Shown here: piece after piece, positions 33,431 to 42,091 of the stretch
Layout: every line of letters begins with the position of its first letter
Position numbering within the stretch: the stretch's first letter is position 1
Assembly: GCF_900115265.1 (NCBI RefSeq)
Contig: NZ_FOVU01000001.1
Location: forward strand, 1,337,001-1,401,000
Length of the DNA stretch: 64,000 nt
Direction of reading: 5' to 3'
Origin: Bradyrhizobium sp. Ghvi
Lineage (GTDB): Bacteria > Pseudomonadota > Alphaproteobacteria > Rhizobiales > Xanthobacteraceae
Position numbers and translations under genes: made by a program
The notes under the pieces: generated by a model
What the model was told of the DNA's origin: nothing
Seen by the model: only the letters and a program-made list of their open reading frames with translations
The model's database searches: none

Positions 33431-33546
33431 GCGCGATCCCGAATCACTCCACCGACGATACCACGCCGCGGTCAAGTGGCGGCAGGCCGGGATAGGCCGG
33501 GGAGGCCAGGAGTTTAGGCCGGGCGTTTGGGCCGGGAGTTCCAAGC

Positions 33547-33577
33547 AAAAAGGGCGGCTCCAGGAGCCGCCCTTTTC
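33547..33577 (-). terminator. Rho-independent terminator after ctpA
   Basis: Near-perfect stem AAAAGGGCGGCTCC / GGAGCCGCCCTTTT with a one-to-three-base loop. On the minus strand it is followed by TTTTTGC. It ends the rlmH-envC-ctpA transcript before the deacetylase gene; the plus strand also ends in TTTT. Confidence 0.88.
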
Positions 33578-33598
33578 CGACAGATCGGATGAATGCGA

Positions 33599-34960
33599 TC
33601 AGTTCGCCGCTTTGGGCTTGTCCGCGGGCGCGGCCTTGTTGTCGCTGCCCGGCGTCGGCGCCGCGGAGGCGCTGTTCTTGATGCCGTGGAGCAGGTCGTC
33701 GGCGAGCTTGAGCGCCTTGTCGTCCTTGGCATCCGGCGGGACGTAGGACTGCGAGCCGGTCTTCTCGTCGCCGTCGTTCTTGAGATGGCCGCGCAGCGAA
33801 GCCTCGCCCTTGGTGTCGGTGCGCGACTTCAGCTCGTCCGGCACGTCCTGCAGCACTTCGATATCGGGCACGATGCCCTTGGCCTGGATCGACTTGCCCG
33901 ACGGCGTGTAGTAGCGCGCGGTGGTCAGGCGCAGCGCGCCGTTGCCCGAGCCGAGCGGGATGATGGTCTGCACCGAGCCCTTGCCGAACGAGCGCGTGCC
34001 GACGATGGTCGCGCGCTTGTGGTCCTGCAGCGCGCCGGCGACGATTTCCGACGCCGAGGCCGAGCCGCCGTTGATCAGCACGATGACCGGCTTGCCCTTG
34101 GTGAGGTCGCCCGCATGCGCGGTGCGGCGCTGCGTCTCCTCGGCATTGCGGCCACGGGTCGAGACGATCTCGCCCTTCTCCAGGAACGAGTCGGACACGG
34201 TGACGGCCTCCTCGAGCAGGCCGCCGGGATTGTTGCGGAGGTCGATGATGTAGCCCTTGAGCTTGTCGCCGATCTGGCCCGAGAGGTTGGCAACCTCCTT
34301 CTTCAGGCCCTCGGTGGTCTGTTCGTTGAAGGTGGTGATGCGGATATAGGCGATGTCGTCGGCCTCGACGCGGGCACGCACCGAACGGACGCGGATGTTG
34401 TCACGCACCAGCGTGACGTCGATCGGATTGTCCTGGCCCTTGCGGATGATCTTGAGCTTGATCTTGGTGTTGACCGGCCCGCGCATCTTCTCGACCGCCT
34501 GGTTCAGGGTCAGGCCCTGCACCGCCTCATCGTCGAGATTGGTGATGATGTCGTTGGCCATGACGCCGGCGCGCGAAGCGGGCGTATCGTCGATCGGCGA
34601 GACCACCTTGATCAGGCCGTCTTCCATCGTGACCTCGATGCCGAGGCCGCCGAACTCGCCGCGGGTCTGCACCTGCATGTCGCGGAAGCTCTTGGCGTCC
34701 ATGTAGCTCGAATGCGGATCGAGACCGGAGAGCATGCCGCTGATGGCGGATTCGATCAGCTTGGTGTCGTCGGGCTTCTCGACATAGTCGGAGCGCACAC
34801 GCTCGAAGACGTCGCCGAACAGGTTGAGCTGGCGATAAGTGTCCGCGGTCGCGGCTCGCGCGCTGGAGCCCATGAACACCGCGCGCGGCTGGGTCACGAA
34901 CAGCGTCAGCGCCGCACCGGTGGCCGCGCTGAGGAGGATAACTGAAGTCTTGCGCATCAT
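33599..34960 (-). CDS. ctpA: S41 family carboxy-terminal processing peptidase
   Basis: 453-residue periplasmic C-terminal protease. The signal anchor is at residues 5-22, the PDZ domain at about 95-185 (GEFGGLGIEV, SPIDDTPASRAGV), and the catalytic dyad Ser302 (GGSASASEIV) and Lys327 (RSFGKGSVQ), the expected 25 residues apart. The C-terminal tail from about 400 is charged and Ala/Pro-rich. CtpA proteases degrade or mature envelope proteins, including cell-wall hydrolase partners. The start overlaps the envC stop (4 bases), so it is coupled to the amidase activator. Confidence 0.94.
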   Translation of the reverse strand: MMRKTSVILLSAATGAALTLFVTQPRAVFMGSSARAATADTYRQLNLFGDVFERVRSDYVEKPDDTKLIESAISGMLSGLDPHSSYMDAKSFRDMQVQTRGEFGGLGIEVTMEDGLIKVVSPIDDTPASRAGVMANDIITNLDDEAVQGLTLNQAVEKMRGPVNTKIKLKIIRKGQDNPIDVTLVRDNIRVRSVRARVEADDIAYIRITTFNEQTTEGLKKEVANLSGQIGDKLKGYIIDLRNNPGGLLEEAVTVSDSFLEKGEIVSTRGRNAEETQRRTAHAGDLTKGKPVIVLINGGSASASEIVAGALQDHKRATIVGTRSFGKGSVQTIIPLGSGNGALRLTTARYYTPSGKSIQAKGIVPDIEVLQDVPDELKSRTDTKGEASLRGHLKNDGDEKTGSQSYVPPDAKDDKALKLADDLLHGIKNSASAAPTPGSDNKAAPADKPKAAN

Positions 34961-36363
34961 CCGCGAACCTTCTCGCCTTCATTTGCGGCCCACCATGGGC
35001 CTGGATCGATTGGAGTGCCGTCTTTACGGAACTCGACATACAGCACAGGTTGACTCGCGTTCGTGGCGAGAATGGAGGCGACTTGAGAGGTCGACCCCAT
35101 GGTCGCGACCGGCTCCCCCGTGAGCACAAACTGTCCGATGTTGACCGAAATGCGCTCCATCCCGGCGATCAGGACATGATACCCGCCCCCGGCATTGAGG
35201 ATCAAGAGTTGTCCATAGCTGCGGAACGGGCCGGCATAGACCACCCAGCCGTCGCACGGCGTCGTGACCTGGGAGCCGGGCTTGGTGGCCAGCGAGATGC
35301 CCTTCTGTACGCCGCCGAGCCCATCGGAACCGCCAAAGTCCCTGATCTTGTTACCGTTAACCGGCAGCGGCAGGAGCCCCTTGGCCGAGGCGAACAGGAT
35401 GGCCGGGCTGGTCCGGGAGCGGTCCTTGAACACGGCAGGTCCAGGCTTGGCGTCGGCCGCTGCCTTGGCCTCTTTGGCCTCCGCCTGCTTTGCGGCCTCG
35501 GCCGCCTTCTCGGCCGCTTTGGCGGCGCTTTGCAGGTCCTGCTCCATCTTGGCGATCAGCCCCTGGAGATCGCCGACCTGCTTTGACAGCGTGATGGCGC
35601 GCGAATTCTCGGCATCGAGGTCCTTTTCGCGCGAAGCCTGCTGGCGCTGCCGCTCGTCGACCAGCGCGGTGAGCCTGGCCTGGTCGTTGCGGATCTTGTC
35701 GCGGTCGGAGGCGAGCTGGTCGCGCTCGCTCGCGATGCTCTTGCGCAAGGCCACGAGCTCGCCGAGCTCGCTTGCGATCTTTTCGGCACGGCTGCGCAAT
35801 TCCGGCACGACAGCGCCGAGCAACATCGCGGTGCGCAGCGATTGCAGCGCATCTTCCGGCCGCACCAACAGCGCCGGCGGCGTGCGCCGTCCTGCACGTT
35901 GCAGCGCCGCCAGTACCTCGACGATGTCGGCACGGCGCGAATCGAGCGAGGCGCGAGCCTCCTGCTCGCGGCCGTTCAGCGTCCTCAGCCGCCCCTCGGC
36001 CTCGTCGATCTTGGTCTCGACGGTGCGGACGTTGGCGGCGGTGTCGATCAATTGCTGATTGAGCTGGGTGCGGTCCTGCCCGAGCGCGGTGATCTCGGCC
36101 TTGAGCTTGGCCTGCGCTTCCTCCGCGCTCTTCTGCCGGGCGCGCGCGGCTTCCAGCTCCTGCTCGCGCTGCTTGATGGCATCGGGCGAGATAGCCGCGG
36201 TCTCTGGCGACGGTGCCGCCGTCTGAGCTTGCGCGAGGCTTGCGCCGACGAAGAGGCTTGCACCGGCGCAGCTCGCAATCAGCAACCAATTGAGGATCGG
36301 CGCTCGCATCTGTCGGGCAGGGTCAAGGTTCTTGGGCAAGGTGCTCGTCGTAGCGCGAATCAC
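34957..36363 (-). CDS. envC: Murein hydrolase activator EnvC (degenerate M23/LytM)
   Basis: 468 residues if started at GTG 36363, which overlaps the rlmH stop by 4 bases; ATG at 36309 would start right at the signal peptide (MRAPILNWLLIASC... ending LAQA) and is a real alternative. After the signal, residues 60-300 form a long coiled coil. A C-terminal LytM domain from about 335 follows (GVQKGISLATKPGSQV, GGYHVLIAGME, LYVEFRKDG). The first zinc-ligand motif of active M23 enzymes (HxxxD) is replaced by QKGIS, so this is an amidase activator rather than an enzyme, as in E. coli EnvC. Confidence 0.9.
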   Translation of the reverse strand: MIRATTSTLPKNLDPARQMRAPILNWLLIASCAGASLFVGASLAQAQTAAPSPETAAISPDAIKQREQELEAARARQKSAEEAQAKLKAEITALGQDRTQLNQQLIDTAANVRTVETKIDEAEGRLRTLNGREQEARASLDSRRADIVEVLAALQRAGRRTPPALLVRPEDALQSLRTAMLLGAVVPELRSRAEKIASELGELVALRKSIASERDQLASDRDKIRNDQARLTALVDERQRQQASREKDLDAENSRAITLSKQVGDLQGLIAKMEQDLQSAAKAAEKAAEAAKQAEAKEAKAAADAKPGPAVFKDRSRTSPAILFASAKGLLPLPVNGNKIRDFGGSDGLGGVQKGISLATKPGSQVTTPCDGWVVYAGPFRSYGQLLILNAGGGYHVLIAGMERISVNIGQFVLTGEPVATMGSTSQVASILATNASQPVLYVEFRKDGTPIDPGPWWAANEGEKVRG

Positions 36364-36842
36364 GCGCGATGATAGGGATGGCCGGCCAGGATGGTGGCGG
36401 CTCGGTATAGCTGTTCCAGAAGCATGACGCGGACCATTTGATGCGGCCAGGTCGCAGAGCCGAACGCGATCGCGAGTTTGGCCTTACGGCGTAATTCGGG
36501 CGAAAGTCCGTCCGCCCCTCCGATCACGAAGATAGTATGACCGGCGCCCTCGTCGCGCCAGCGTCCGAGATGCCGTGCGAATACGGTGGACGCGAGATTC
36601 TGGCCGCGCTCGTCCATCGCCACCAGGATCGATTTGTCCGGGATATGGGCCGAGATGGCCGCGGCCTCCTCGGCCATCCGCGTTGCGGTGTCGCGCGCGC
36701 GGCTCTCCGGAATTTCCTGGATGGTGAGCTCGCGGAATCCGAGCTTGCGGCCGGTCTCGTCGAACCGCTCGAAATAGCGGTCGGCAAGCTCCCGTTCGGG
36801 GCCCTGCTTCAGCCGGCCCACCGCAATGACAGCAACACGCAT
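36360..36842 (-). CDS. rlmH: 23S rRNA (pseudouridine1915-N3)-methyltransferase
   Basis: 160-residue SPOUT methyltransferase, exactly the family length from ATG 36842. It has MDERGQNLASTVFA, the SAM-binding FVIGGADGLSPELR, and the C-terminal MVRVMLLEQLYRA with the catalytic YRA...YH tail (HPYHRA). It methylates Psi1915 in helix 69. The ORF continues 73 codons upstream without homology, and this is rejected. It lies between rsfS and envC in a mostly ribosome- and envelope-related transcript. Confidence 0.95.
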   Translation of the reverse strand: MRVAVIAVGRLKQGPERELADRYFERFDETGRKLGFRELTIQEIPESRARDTATRMAEEAAAISAHIPDKSILVAMDERGQNLASTVFARHLGRWRDEGAGHTIFVIGGADGLSPELRRKAKLAIAFGSATWPHQMVRVMLLEQLYRAATILAGHPYHRA

Positions 36843-36937
36843 AGCGTCTCTTAAATCGCGCGCACCATGCGCGCGCACGACGCTAGCATGCGCGTCAGCC
36901 GATTTGAAATCGGCCAAAGTCGGCCTATCGAGCCGGC

Positions 36938-37360
36938 CTAGATCGCCTTCGCCGCCCCTGGGCCCTGGGTGTACAATCTCTCGAGATTGTAGAACTCGCG
37001 GACCTCGGGTCGGAAAACGTGCACGATCACATCGCCGGAATCGATCAGCACCCAGTCGCAATTGGGCAAGCCCTCGACATGGATGTTCTTGATGCCGGTT
37101 TCCTTGAGGCTCTTCGTCACGTTCTCCGCGATCGCGCCGACGTGCCGGTTCACCCGGCCGGTGGTGACGATCATGTAGTCGGAGTACGCCGATTTGCCGC
37201 GAAGGTCGATGGTGACCGTCTCTTCCGCCTTCATATCCTCGAGGCGGGAGAGGATCAGGCTCAGCGTCTTGTCGGCGTCGGGTTGCGCCTTCAAGGCCGC
37301 AGCTTTGGTCGATGTTTTACGCGTAGGCTTGGCAACCTTGGGTAAAACAGCCTTGGACAA
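36938..37360 (-). CDS. rsfS: Ribosome silencing factor RsfS
   Basis: 140 residues from TTG 37360 (RsfS/Iojap family). The conserved core starts near residue 30 (LILSRLEDMKAEETVTIDLR) with SAYSDYMIVTTGRVNRHV, GDVIVHVF and the EFYNLERLY end. It binds ribosomal protein L14 and blocks subunit joining under starvation. The start is unsettled: no Shine-Dalgarno precedes TTG 37360, whereas AAAGGA sits seven bases before an in-frame CTG at 37375 that would add five residues. The lysine-rich N-terminus is not conserved. Confidence 0.92.
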   Translation of the reverse strand: MSKAVLPKVAKPTRKTSTKAAALKAQPDADKTLSLILSRLEDMKAEETVTIDLRGKSAYSDYMIVTTGRVNRHVGAIAENVTKSLKETGIKNIHVEGLPNCDWVLIDSGDVIVHVFRPEVREFYNLERLYTQGPGAAKAI

Positions 37361-37491
37361 TACAGATGTGGTCAGGGACCATTCCTTTCACTGTATCGCG
37401 AACGCCGAATCCGGCGCCCACTGGTTACACTACATCATGTGGGGTTAAGGGTTTCAATATGCCAGAGAGCCCCACATCCGCACACTTCACC

Positions 37492-38136
37492 TCACATCGT
37501 ACCTTTCCAGCTCCCGTCCGGGTTCCGCAGGCCGGTTGAGGACAGATTCAGCTTCAATCCGGTCAGGAACACCCACGCCGGCGCCGACCGCTCCGCAAGC
37601 AGCGCTGCCTTGTTCTCCGGCAGGCGGTATGGCGCCAGCGCCCTGGCGGCGGGAGAGGCGAGGGCGCGGAAGCTTTGCGGCGGGCGATCGATGACTGCCA
37701 TCGGCACCTGGGCGGCGATACGCCGCCAGTCCTGCCAACGATGGAATTGAGCGAGGTTGTCGGCGCCCATGATCCAGACAAAGCGCAGGCCCGGGAAGCG
37801 GCGGCGCAAGGTGTTGATCGTGTCGATAGTATAGCGGGTGCGAATGACGGATTCGAGACAGCTCACCTCGATCCTGGGGTCGCTGGCGACGTCGCGCGCG
37901 GCCTGCATGCGCGCGCCGAGCTCATGAAGATTGCCGTTCTCCTTGAGCGGATTGCCCGGGGTCACGAGCCACCAGACGCGATCGAGTTGCAATCTCTTGA
38001 CTGCGAAGCGGCTGATCGCGCGATGGGCCTGATGCGGCGGGTTGAACGAGCCGCCGAGCAGGCCGATGCGCATGCCCGGTGTGTGGGGCGGGACCGCTTG
38101 CGCCACGAAGCGCGGCACGACGAATTTGTTGCTCAA
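37492..38136 (-). CDS. nadD: Nicotinate-nucleotide adenylyltransferase
   Basis: 214 residues from TTG 38136; ATG at 38073 ([10 protein letters not shown]) would give 193 residues and cannot be excluded. The nucleotidyltransferase N-terminal motif reads [12 protein letters not shown], so the HxGH signature is HQAH here. SPGNPLK-like [22 protein letters not shown] and the C-terminal ISSTxIR equivalent LSSTGLR are present. It makes deamido-NAD from nicotinate mononucleotide. It lies 23 bases downstream of proA, in the usual proBA-nadD-rsfS order. Confidence 0.93.
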   Translation of the reverse strand: MSNKFVVPRFVAQAVPPHTPGMRIGLLGGSFNPPHQAHRAISRFAVKRLQLDRVWWLVTPGNPLKENGNLHELGARMQAARDVASDPRIEVSCLESVIRTRYTIDTINTLRRRFPGLRFVWIMGADNLAQFHRWQDWRRIAAQVPMAVIDRPPQSFRALASPAARALAPYRLPENKAALLAERSAPAWVFLTGLKLNLSSTGLRNPDGSWKGTM

Positions 38137-38159
38137 TGCCCCGCGCCCTGCAACGTTGC

Positions 38160-39455
38160 TTACGGCCGCGTCTGACCGGTGCCGTGAACGCGATATTTGA
38201 AGCTCGTCAACTGCTCGGCGCCGACGGGGCCGCGGGCATGGAAGCGGCCGGTAGCGATGCCGATCTCGGCGCCGAAGCCGAACTCGCCGCCGTCGGCGAA
38301 CTGCGTCGAGGCGTTGTGCAGTACGATCGCGGAATCCACCTCACTCAGGAATTTCTTTGCAGCCGCTTCATCCATGCTCACGATCGCGTCGGTGTGGTGC
38401 GAACCGTGGTCCTGGATGTGTGCGATGGCGCCGTCGACGCCGTCGACCACCTTTGCCGCGATGATCGCGTCGAGATATTCGGTGTCCCAATCGTCTTCGC
38501 TCGCAGGTTTTACGCGCACGTCCGTTCTCTGCACCGTCTCATCGCCGCGCACTTCGCAGCCGGCATCGAGCAGCATCTCGATCAGTGGTTTCAGGTTTCT
38601 GCCGGCCGCGGCGCGATCGACCAGCAGCGTTTCGGCCGCACCGCAGACGCCGGTGCGGCGCATCTTCGCGTTGAGCACGATCGACTTCGCCATGGCGAGA
38701 TCGGCGCTGGCGTCGACATAGACGTGATTGACGCCTTCGAGATGCGCGAAGACAGGCACGCGCGCTTCCTGCTCGACGCGCGCGACGAGGCTCTTGCCTC
38801 CGCGCGGCACGATGACATCGATCGAGCCGTTGAGACCGGACAGCATCATGCCGACCGCGGCACGGTCGCGCGTCGGCACCAGCGTGATCGCGGCTTCAGG
38901 CAGGCCCGCTTCGCGCAGGCCCTGCACCAGGCATTGGTGGATCGCACGGCAGGAGCGGAAACTGTCGGAGCCGCCGCGCAGGATCACGGCGTTGCCTGAT
39001 TTCAAACAGAGCACGCCGGCGTCCGCGGACACGTTCGGCCGGCTCTCGAAGATCACGCCGACGACGCCGAGCGGCACGCGCACGCGCTCGATGGTCATGC
39101 CGTTCGGCCGCTGCCAGCTCTCGGTGACGACGCCGATGGGATCGGCGATGCCGCGCACGATGGCGATGCCCTCGGCCATGCCTTCGACCCGCGCCGGCGT
39201 CAGCGTCAGGCGATCGATGAAGGAAGACGTGGCGTTGCCCGAGGCACGCGCTTCAGCGACATCCTCGGCATTGGCGGCGAGGATCGCGGCTGCACTGCTG
39301 CGGATCGCCCGCTCCATGGCTTCCAGCGCCCGGTTCTTCTGCTCCGGCGGCGCCAGCGCCAGCACGCGCGCGGCCGCGCGGGCCTTGGTGGCGAGATCGG
39401 ACATCAGCGCCTGAAGATCGGCATTGCCGTCGACGGCTTTGAGGGGGGCGGCCAT
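38160..39455 (-). CDS. proA: Gamma-glutamyl phosphate reductase
   Basis: 431 residues from ATG 39455. ALDH-like fold with [13 protein letters not shown], the catalytic Cys in [12 protein letters not shown], and the C-terminal [20 protein letters not shown]. It reduces gamma-glutamyl phosphate in proline synthesis. Full length, downstream of proB with a palindromic repeat in between. Confidence 0.96.
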   Translation of the reverse strand: MAAPLKAVDGNADLQALMSDLATKARAAARVLALAPPEQKNRALEAMERAIRSSAAAILAANAEDVAEARASGNATSSFIDRLTLTPARVEGMAEGIAIVRGIADPIGVVTESWQRPNGMTIERVRVPLGVVGVIFESRPNVSADAGVLCLKSGNAVILRGGSDSFRSCRAIHQCLVQGLREAGLPEAAITLVPTRDRAAVGMMLSGLNGSIDVIVPRGGKSLVARVEQEARVPVFAHLEGVNHVYVDASADLAMAKSIVLNAKMRRTGVCGAAETLLVDRAAAGRNLKPLIEMLLDAGCEVRGDETVQRTDVRVKPASEDDWDTEYLDAIIAAKVVDGVDGAIAHIQDHGSHHTDAIVSMDEAAAKKFLSEVDSAIVLHNASTQFADGGEFGFGAEIGIATGRFHARGPVGAEQLTSFKYRVHGTGQTRP

Positions 39456-39551
39456 GGGGTCAAACCTTTTGCTAAGGCGATGTCCTAGCACGGAAATCCC
39501 GCGTCTGCGAAGGGCGGGGAGGGTATGGCAGGGCTTCGGAAGGCGGTTTTG

Positions 39552-39658
39552 CCGTCATTCCGGGATGGTCCGAAGGACCAGACCACAGGTGCGCAATTGC
39601 GCACCGGGGAATCTCGAGATTCCGGGTTCGGTGCTGGCGCACCGCCCCGGAATGACGG
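39552..39658. repeat. Intergenic palindromic repeat, GTCATTCCGGGG family, copy 4
   Basis: ccgtcattccgggatggtcc to cgccccggaatgacgg, with an extra hairpin ggtgcgcaattgcgcacc and the inner pair ggaatctcgagattcc. It lies between proB and proA, inside the presumed operon. Confidence 0.85.
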
Positions 39659-39668
39659 AGAAGACCCT

Positions 39669-40790
39669 TTACCCTCCCACCACCAGATCATCGCGATGGA
39701 TCATCTCCGACCGGCCGCTGATGCCAAGGATGGTCATCACCTCAGGCGAAGAGCGGCCCTTGATCCGTTCGGCGACTTCAGCGTCATAGGCGATCAGGCC
39801 GCGGCCCACCTCGCTGGTGTCGGGGCCGCGCACGATCACGGCGTCGCCGCGGGTGAACTGGCCCTCGACCTTGATGACGCCGGCGGGCAGCAGGCTGGCA
39901 CCGGCGCGTAGCGCCCTCACCGCACCGGCATCGATGGTCAGCGTGCCCTTCGGCTCCAGCGTGCCGGCGATCCAGCGCTTGCGCGACGTGATGGGGTTGG
40001 CGGGCGTGAGGAACCAGGTGCAGCGGCCGCCATCGGCGATCGCCTGAAGCGGATGCTCGATCTTGCCTGATGCAATCAGCATGTGCGTGCCGCCGGTCGT
40101 GGCGATCTTGGCGGCCTCGACCTTGGTGCGCATGCCGCCGCGCGAGAGCTCGGACTCGGCGTCTCCCGCCACGGCCTCGATCTCGGAGGAGATGCTCTCG
40201 ACCACCGGAATGAGCTTGGCGTTCGGATTGTTCTTCGGCGGGGCGTCGTAGAGCCCGTCGATGTCCGACAGCAGCACCAGCAGATCGGCGCTCGCCATGG
40301 TGGCGACGCGCGCGGCGAGACGGTCATTGTCGCCGTAGCGGATCTCGGTGGTGGCGACCGTATCGTTCTCGTTGATCACGGGGATCGCGCGCCACTCCAG
40401 CAGCTTGCCGATGGTGGAGCGGGCATTGAGATAGCGGCGGCGCTCCTCGGTGTCCTGCAGCGTCACCAGGATCTGCCCGGCGCCGATGCCATGAGCCCCG
40501 AGCACCTCCGACCAGATCCTTGCCAGTTCGATCTGTCCGACGGCGGCGGCGGCCTGGCTCTCCTCCAGCTTCAGCGGCCCGCGCGGCAGCTTGAGCCGGC
40601 TGCGGCCGAGCGCGATCGAGCCCGACGACACAACGAGGATGTCGCGGCCCTCCTTGTGCAGCTTGGCCATGTCGTCGGCGAGCGCAGCCAGCCAGGACGC
40701 CCGCACCTCGCCTTTGTCGGAATCGACCAGCAGCGCGGAGCCGACCTTGACGACGATGCGGCGGAATTGACTGAGTTCGGGGCTGGCCAT
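39669..40790 (-). CDS. proB: Glutamate 5-kinase
   Basis: 373 residues: amino-acid-kinase domain ([58 protein letters not shown]) followed by a C-terminal PUA domain (about 285-370, [17 protein letters not shown]). It catalyses the first, feedback-controlled step of proline synthesis. In related genomes it usually follows obgE directly; here a Bug-type gene and a sulfatase gene lie between them. Confidence 0.97.
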   Translation of the reverse strand: MASPELSQFRRIVVKVGSALLVDSDKGEVRASWLAALADDMAKLHKEGRDILVVSSGSIALGRSRLKLPRGPLKLEESQAAAAVGQIELARIWSEVLGAHGIGAGQILVTLQDTEERRRYLNARSTIGKLLEWRAIPVINENDTVATTEIRYGDNDRLAARVATMASADLLVLLSDIDGLYDAPPKNNPNAKLIPVVESISSEIEAVAGDAESELSRGGMRTKVEAAKIATTGGTHMLIASGKIEHPLQAIADGGRCTWFLTPANPITSRKRWIAGTLEPKGTLTIDAGAVRALRAGASLLPAGVIKVEGQFTRGDAVIVRGPDTSEVGRGLIAYDAEVAERIKGRSSPEVMTILGISGRSEMIHRDDLVVGG

Positions 40791-40990
40791 GTGCGTATAT
40801 GTTGGCGCTACAGGACGAAGTTGCTCGGAAAACGGCGAAGCGACTGGCGGCGCCGGTTAGGCTTGCCTTTTGCAGCAGGACGATGGCCGGCGCAAGGCGG
40901 CCGGGATGGTAAACGGCGAAGGTCGGCCTTGTCTTGTTCGCTGGCACGGTTCTAATGCCGTCAACCAAGAACAGGCCGATGGGGAAACGA

Positions 40991-41956
40991 ATGGATCGCC
41001 GCAAATTCATCGCCGGATGTGTCGGTCTGCCACTGCTGGCGCAAGCCGGCGAGGTGCGAGCGCAGGCCGCCTTGAGCAAGATCATCTTCCCGTTCGCGGC
41101 GGGCGCCGGCGGCGATACACTGTGCCGGCTGATCGCGCAGGAGATGGCGCCGACGCTGCAACGGACCATTGTAGTCGAGAACCGCACCGGCGGTGATGGC
41201 CTGATCGGCATCAAGGCGGTGAAGGGCGCAAGCCCCGACGGCAGTGTGGTGCTGGTGACGACGGGCCCCACCATGTATCTCCTACCGATGGTGGAGACGA
41301 CGCCGAGCTTCGATACGGCGAAAGACTTCATGCCGGTTTCGCTGCTGGCGCGGTTCGAATTCGCGCTTGTAGTTGGGCCGGCGATGGATGTCGCCGACTT
41401 CAAGGGATTCGTCGCCTGGCTGAAGGCGCATCCCGACAAAACCTCTTTCGGTGTGCCGAGTAACGGCACCATTCCGCACTTCGCCGGCTCGAAGCTGGAG
41501 AAGGATCTCGGCATTCCCCTGACCCGCGTGCCCTATCGCGGCAGCGCGCCAGTTCTCAACGACATCATCGGCGGCCACATCTCATTCGGCATCGTGACAT
41601 TGGCCGATGCGCTGCCGCAGCATCGCGCCAAGAGCGTGAAGATCATCGGGGTTTCAAGCGCGCAACGTTCGCCATTCGCGCCCGACGTTCCGACCCTGAA
41701 GGAGGACGGCATCAATCTCGTTGCCGATGCGTGGTACGGCATGTGGCTTCCCGCCGGCAGTCCGCCGGAGTTTGCCAATAGGCTCGGCGTGGCTGCGAGT
41801 GCGGCGCTGGCGAAGCCTGAGGTGAAGGAGAAGCTCACGGCAATCGGGCTGATCCCGGTCGGCAGCAGCGCGGAGGAGCTATCGAAGGAGCTCGCTGCGA
41901 ACACGGCGTTCTGGCAGCCGATCGTGAAGGAGACGGGATACAAGATCGAGAATTAG
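40991..41956 (+). CDS. Bug family tripartite-tricarboxylate substrate-binding protein
   Basis: 321 residues from ATG 40991. The N-terminus MDRRKFIAGCVGLPLL is a twin-arginine-like signal peptide, cleaved around VRAQA. The mature part is a TctC/Bug protein: PFAAGAGGDTLCRLIAQ, VVENRTGGDGLIG, FGVPSNGTIPHFAG and VPYRGSAPVLNDIIGGHI. Such proteins bind organic acids in the periplasm, but no TctA/TctB membrane partner is nearby, so it is an orphan. The neighbouring sulfatase runs in the opposite orientation (convergent ends). The inserted pair may serve uptake and breakdown of one compound class; that is inference. Confidence 0.88.
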   Translation: MDRRKFIAGCVGLPLLAQAGEVRAQAALSKIIFPFAAGAGGDTLCRLIAQEMAPTLQRTIVVENRTGGDGLIGIKAVKGASPDGSVVLVTTGPTMYLLPMVETTPSFDTAKDFMPVSLLARFEFALVVGPAMDVADFKGFVAWLKAHPDKTSFGVPSNGTIPHFAGSKLEKDLGIPLTRVPYRGSAPVLNDIIGGHISFGIVTLADALPQHRAKSVKIIGVSSAQRSPFAPDVPTLKEDGINLVADAWYGMWLPAGSPPEFANRLGVAASAALAKPEVKEKLTAIGLIPVGSSAEELSKELAANTAFWQPIVKETGYKIEN

Positions 41957-41981
41957 GCATTGCTCGCGCCTTGCACTCCGT

Positions 41982-42066
41982 CGTCATGGCCGGGCTTGAC
42001 CCGGCCATCCACGTGCATCACCGATTGACGCAAGACGTGGATGCCCGGGTCAAGCCCGGGCATGAG
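41982..42066. repeat. Intergenic palindromic repeat, GTCATGGCCGGGCTTG family, copy 2
   Basis: cgtcatggccgggcttgacc mirrored by gggtcaagcccgggcatgag, with the inner pair ccatccacgt / acgtggatg. It is a close sibling of the copy at 26121-26207. It lies between two convergent genes and may act as a shared 3' end. Confidence 0.88.
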
Positions 42067-42091
42067 GAGCGGAGAGAGTTGCCCTGTTCAC

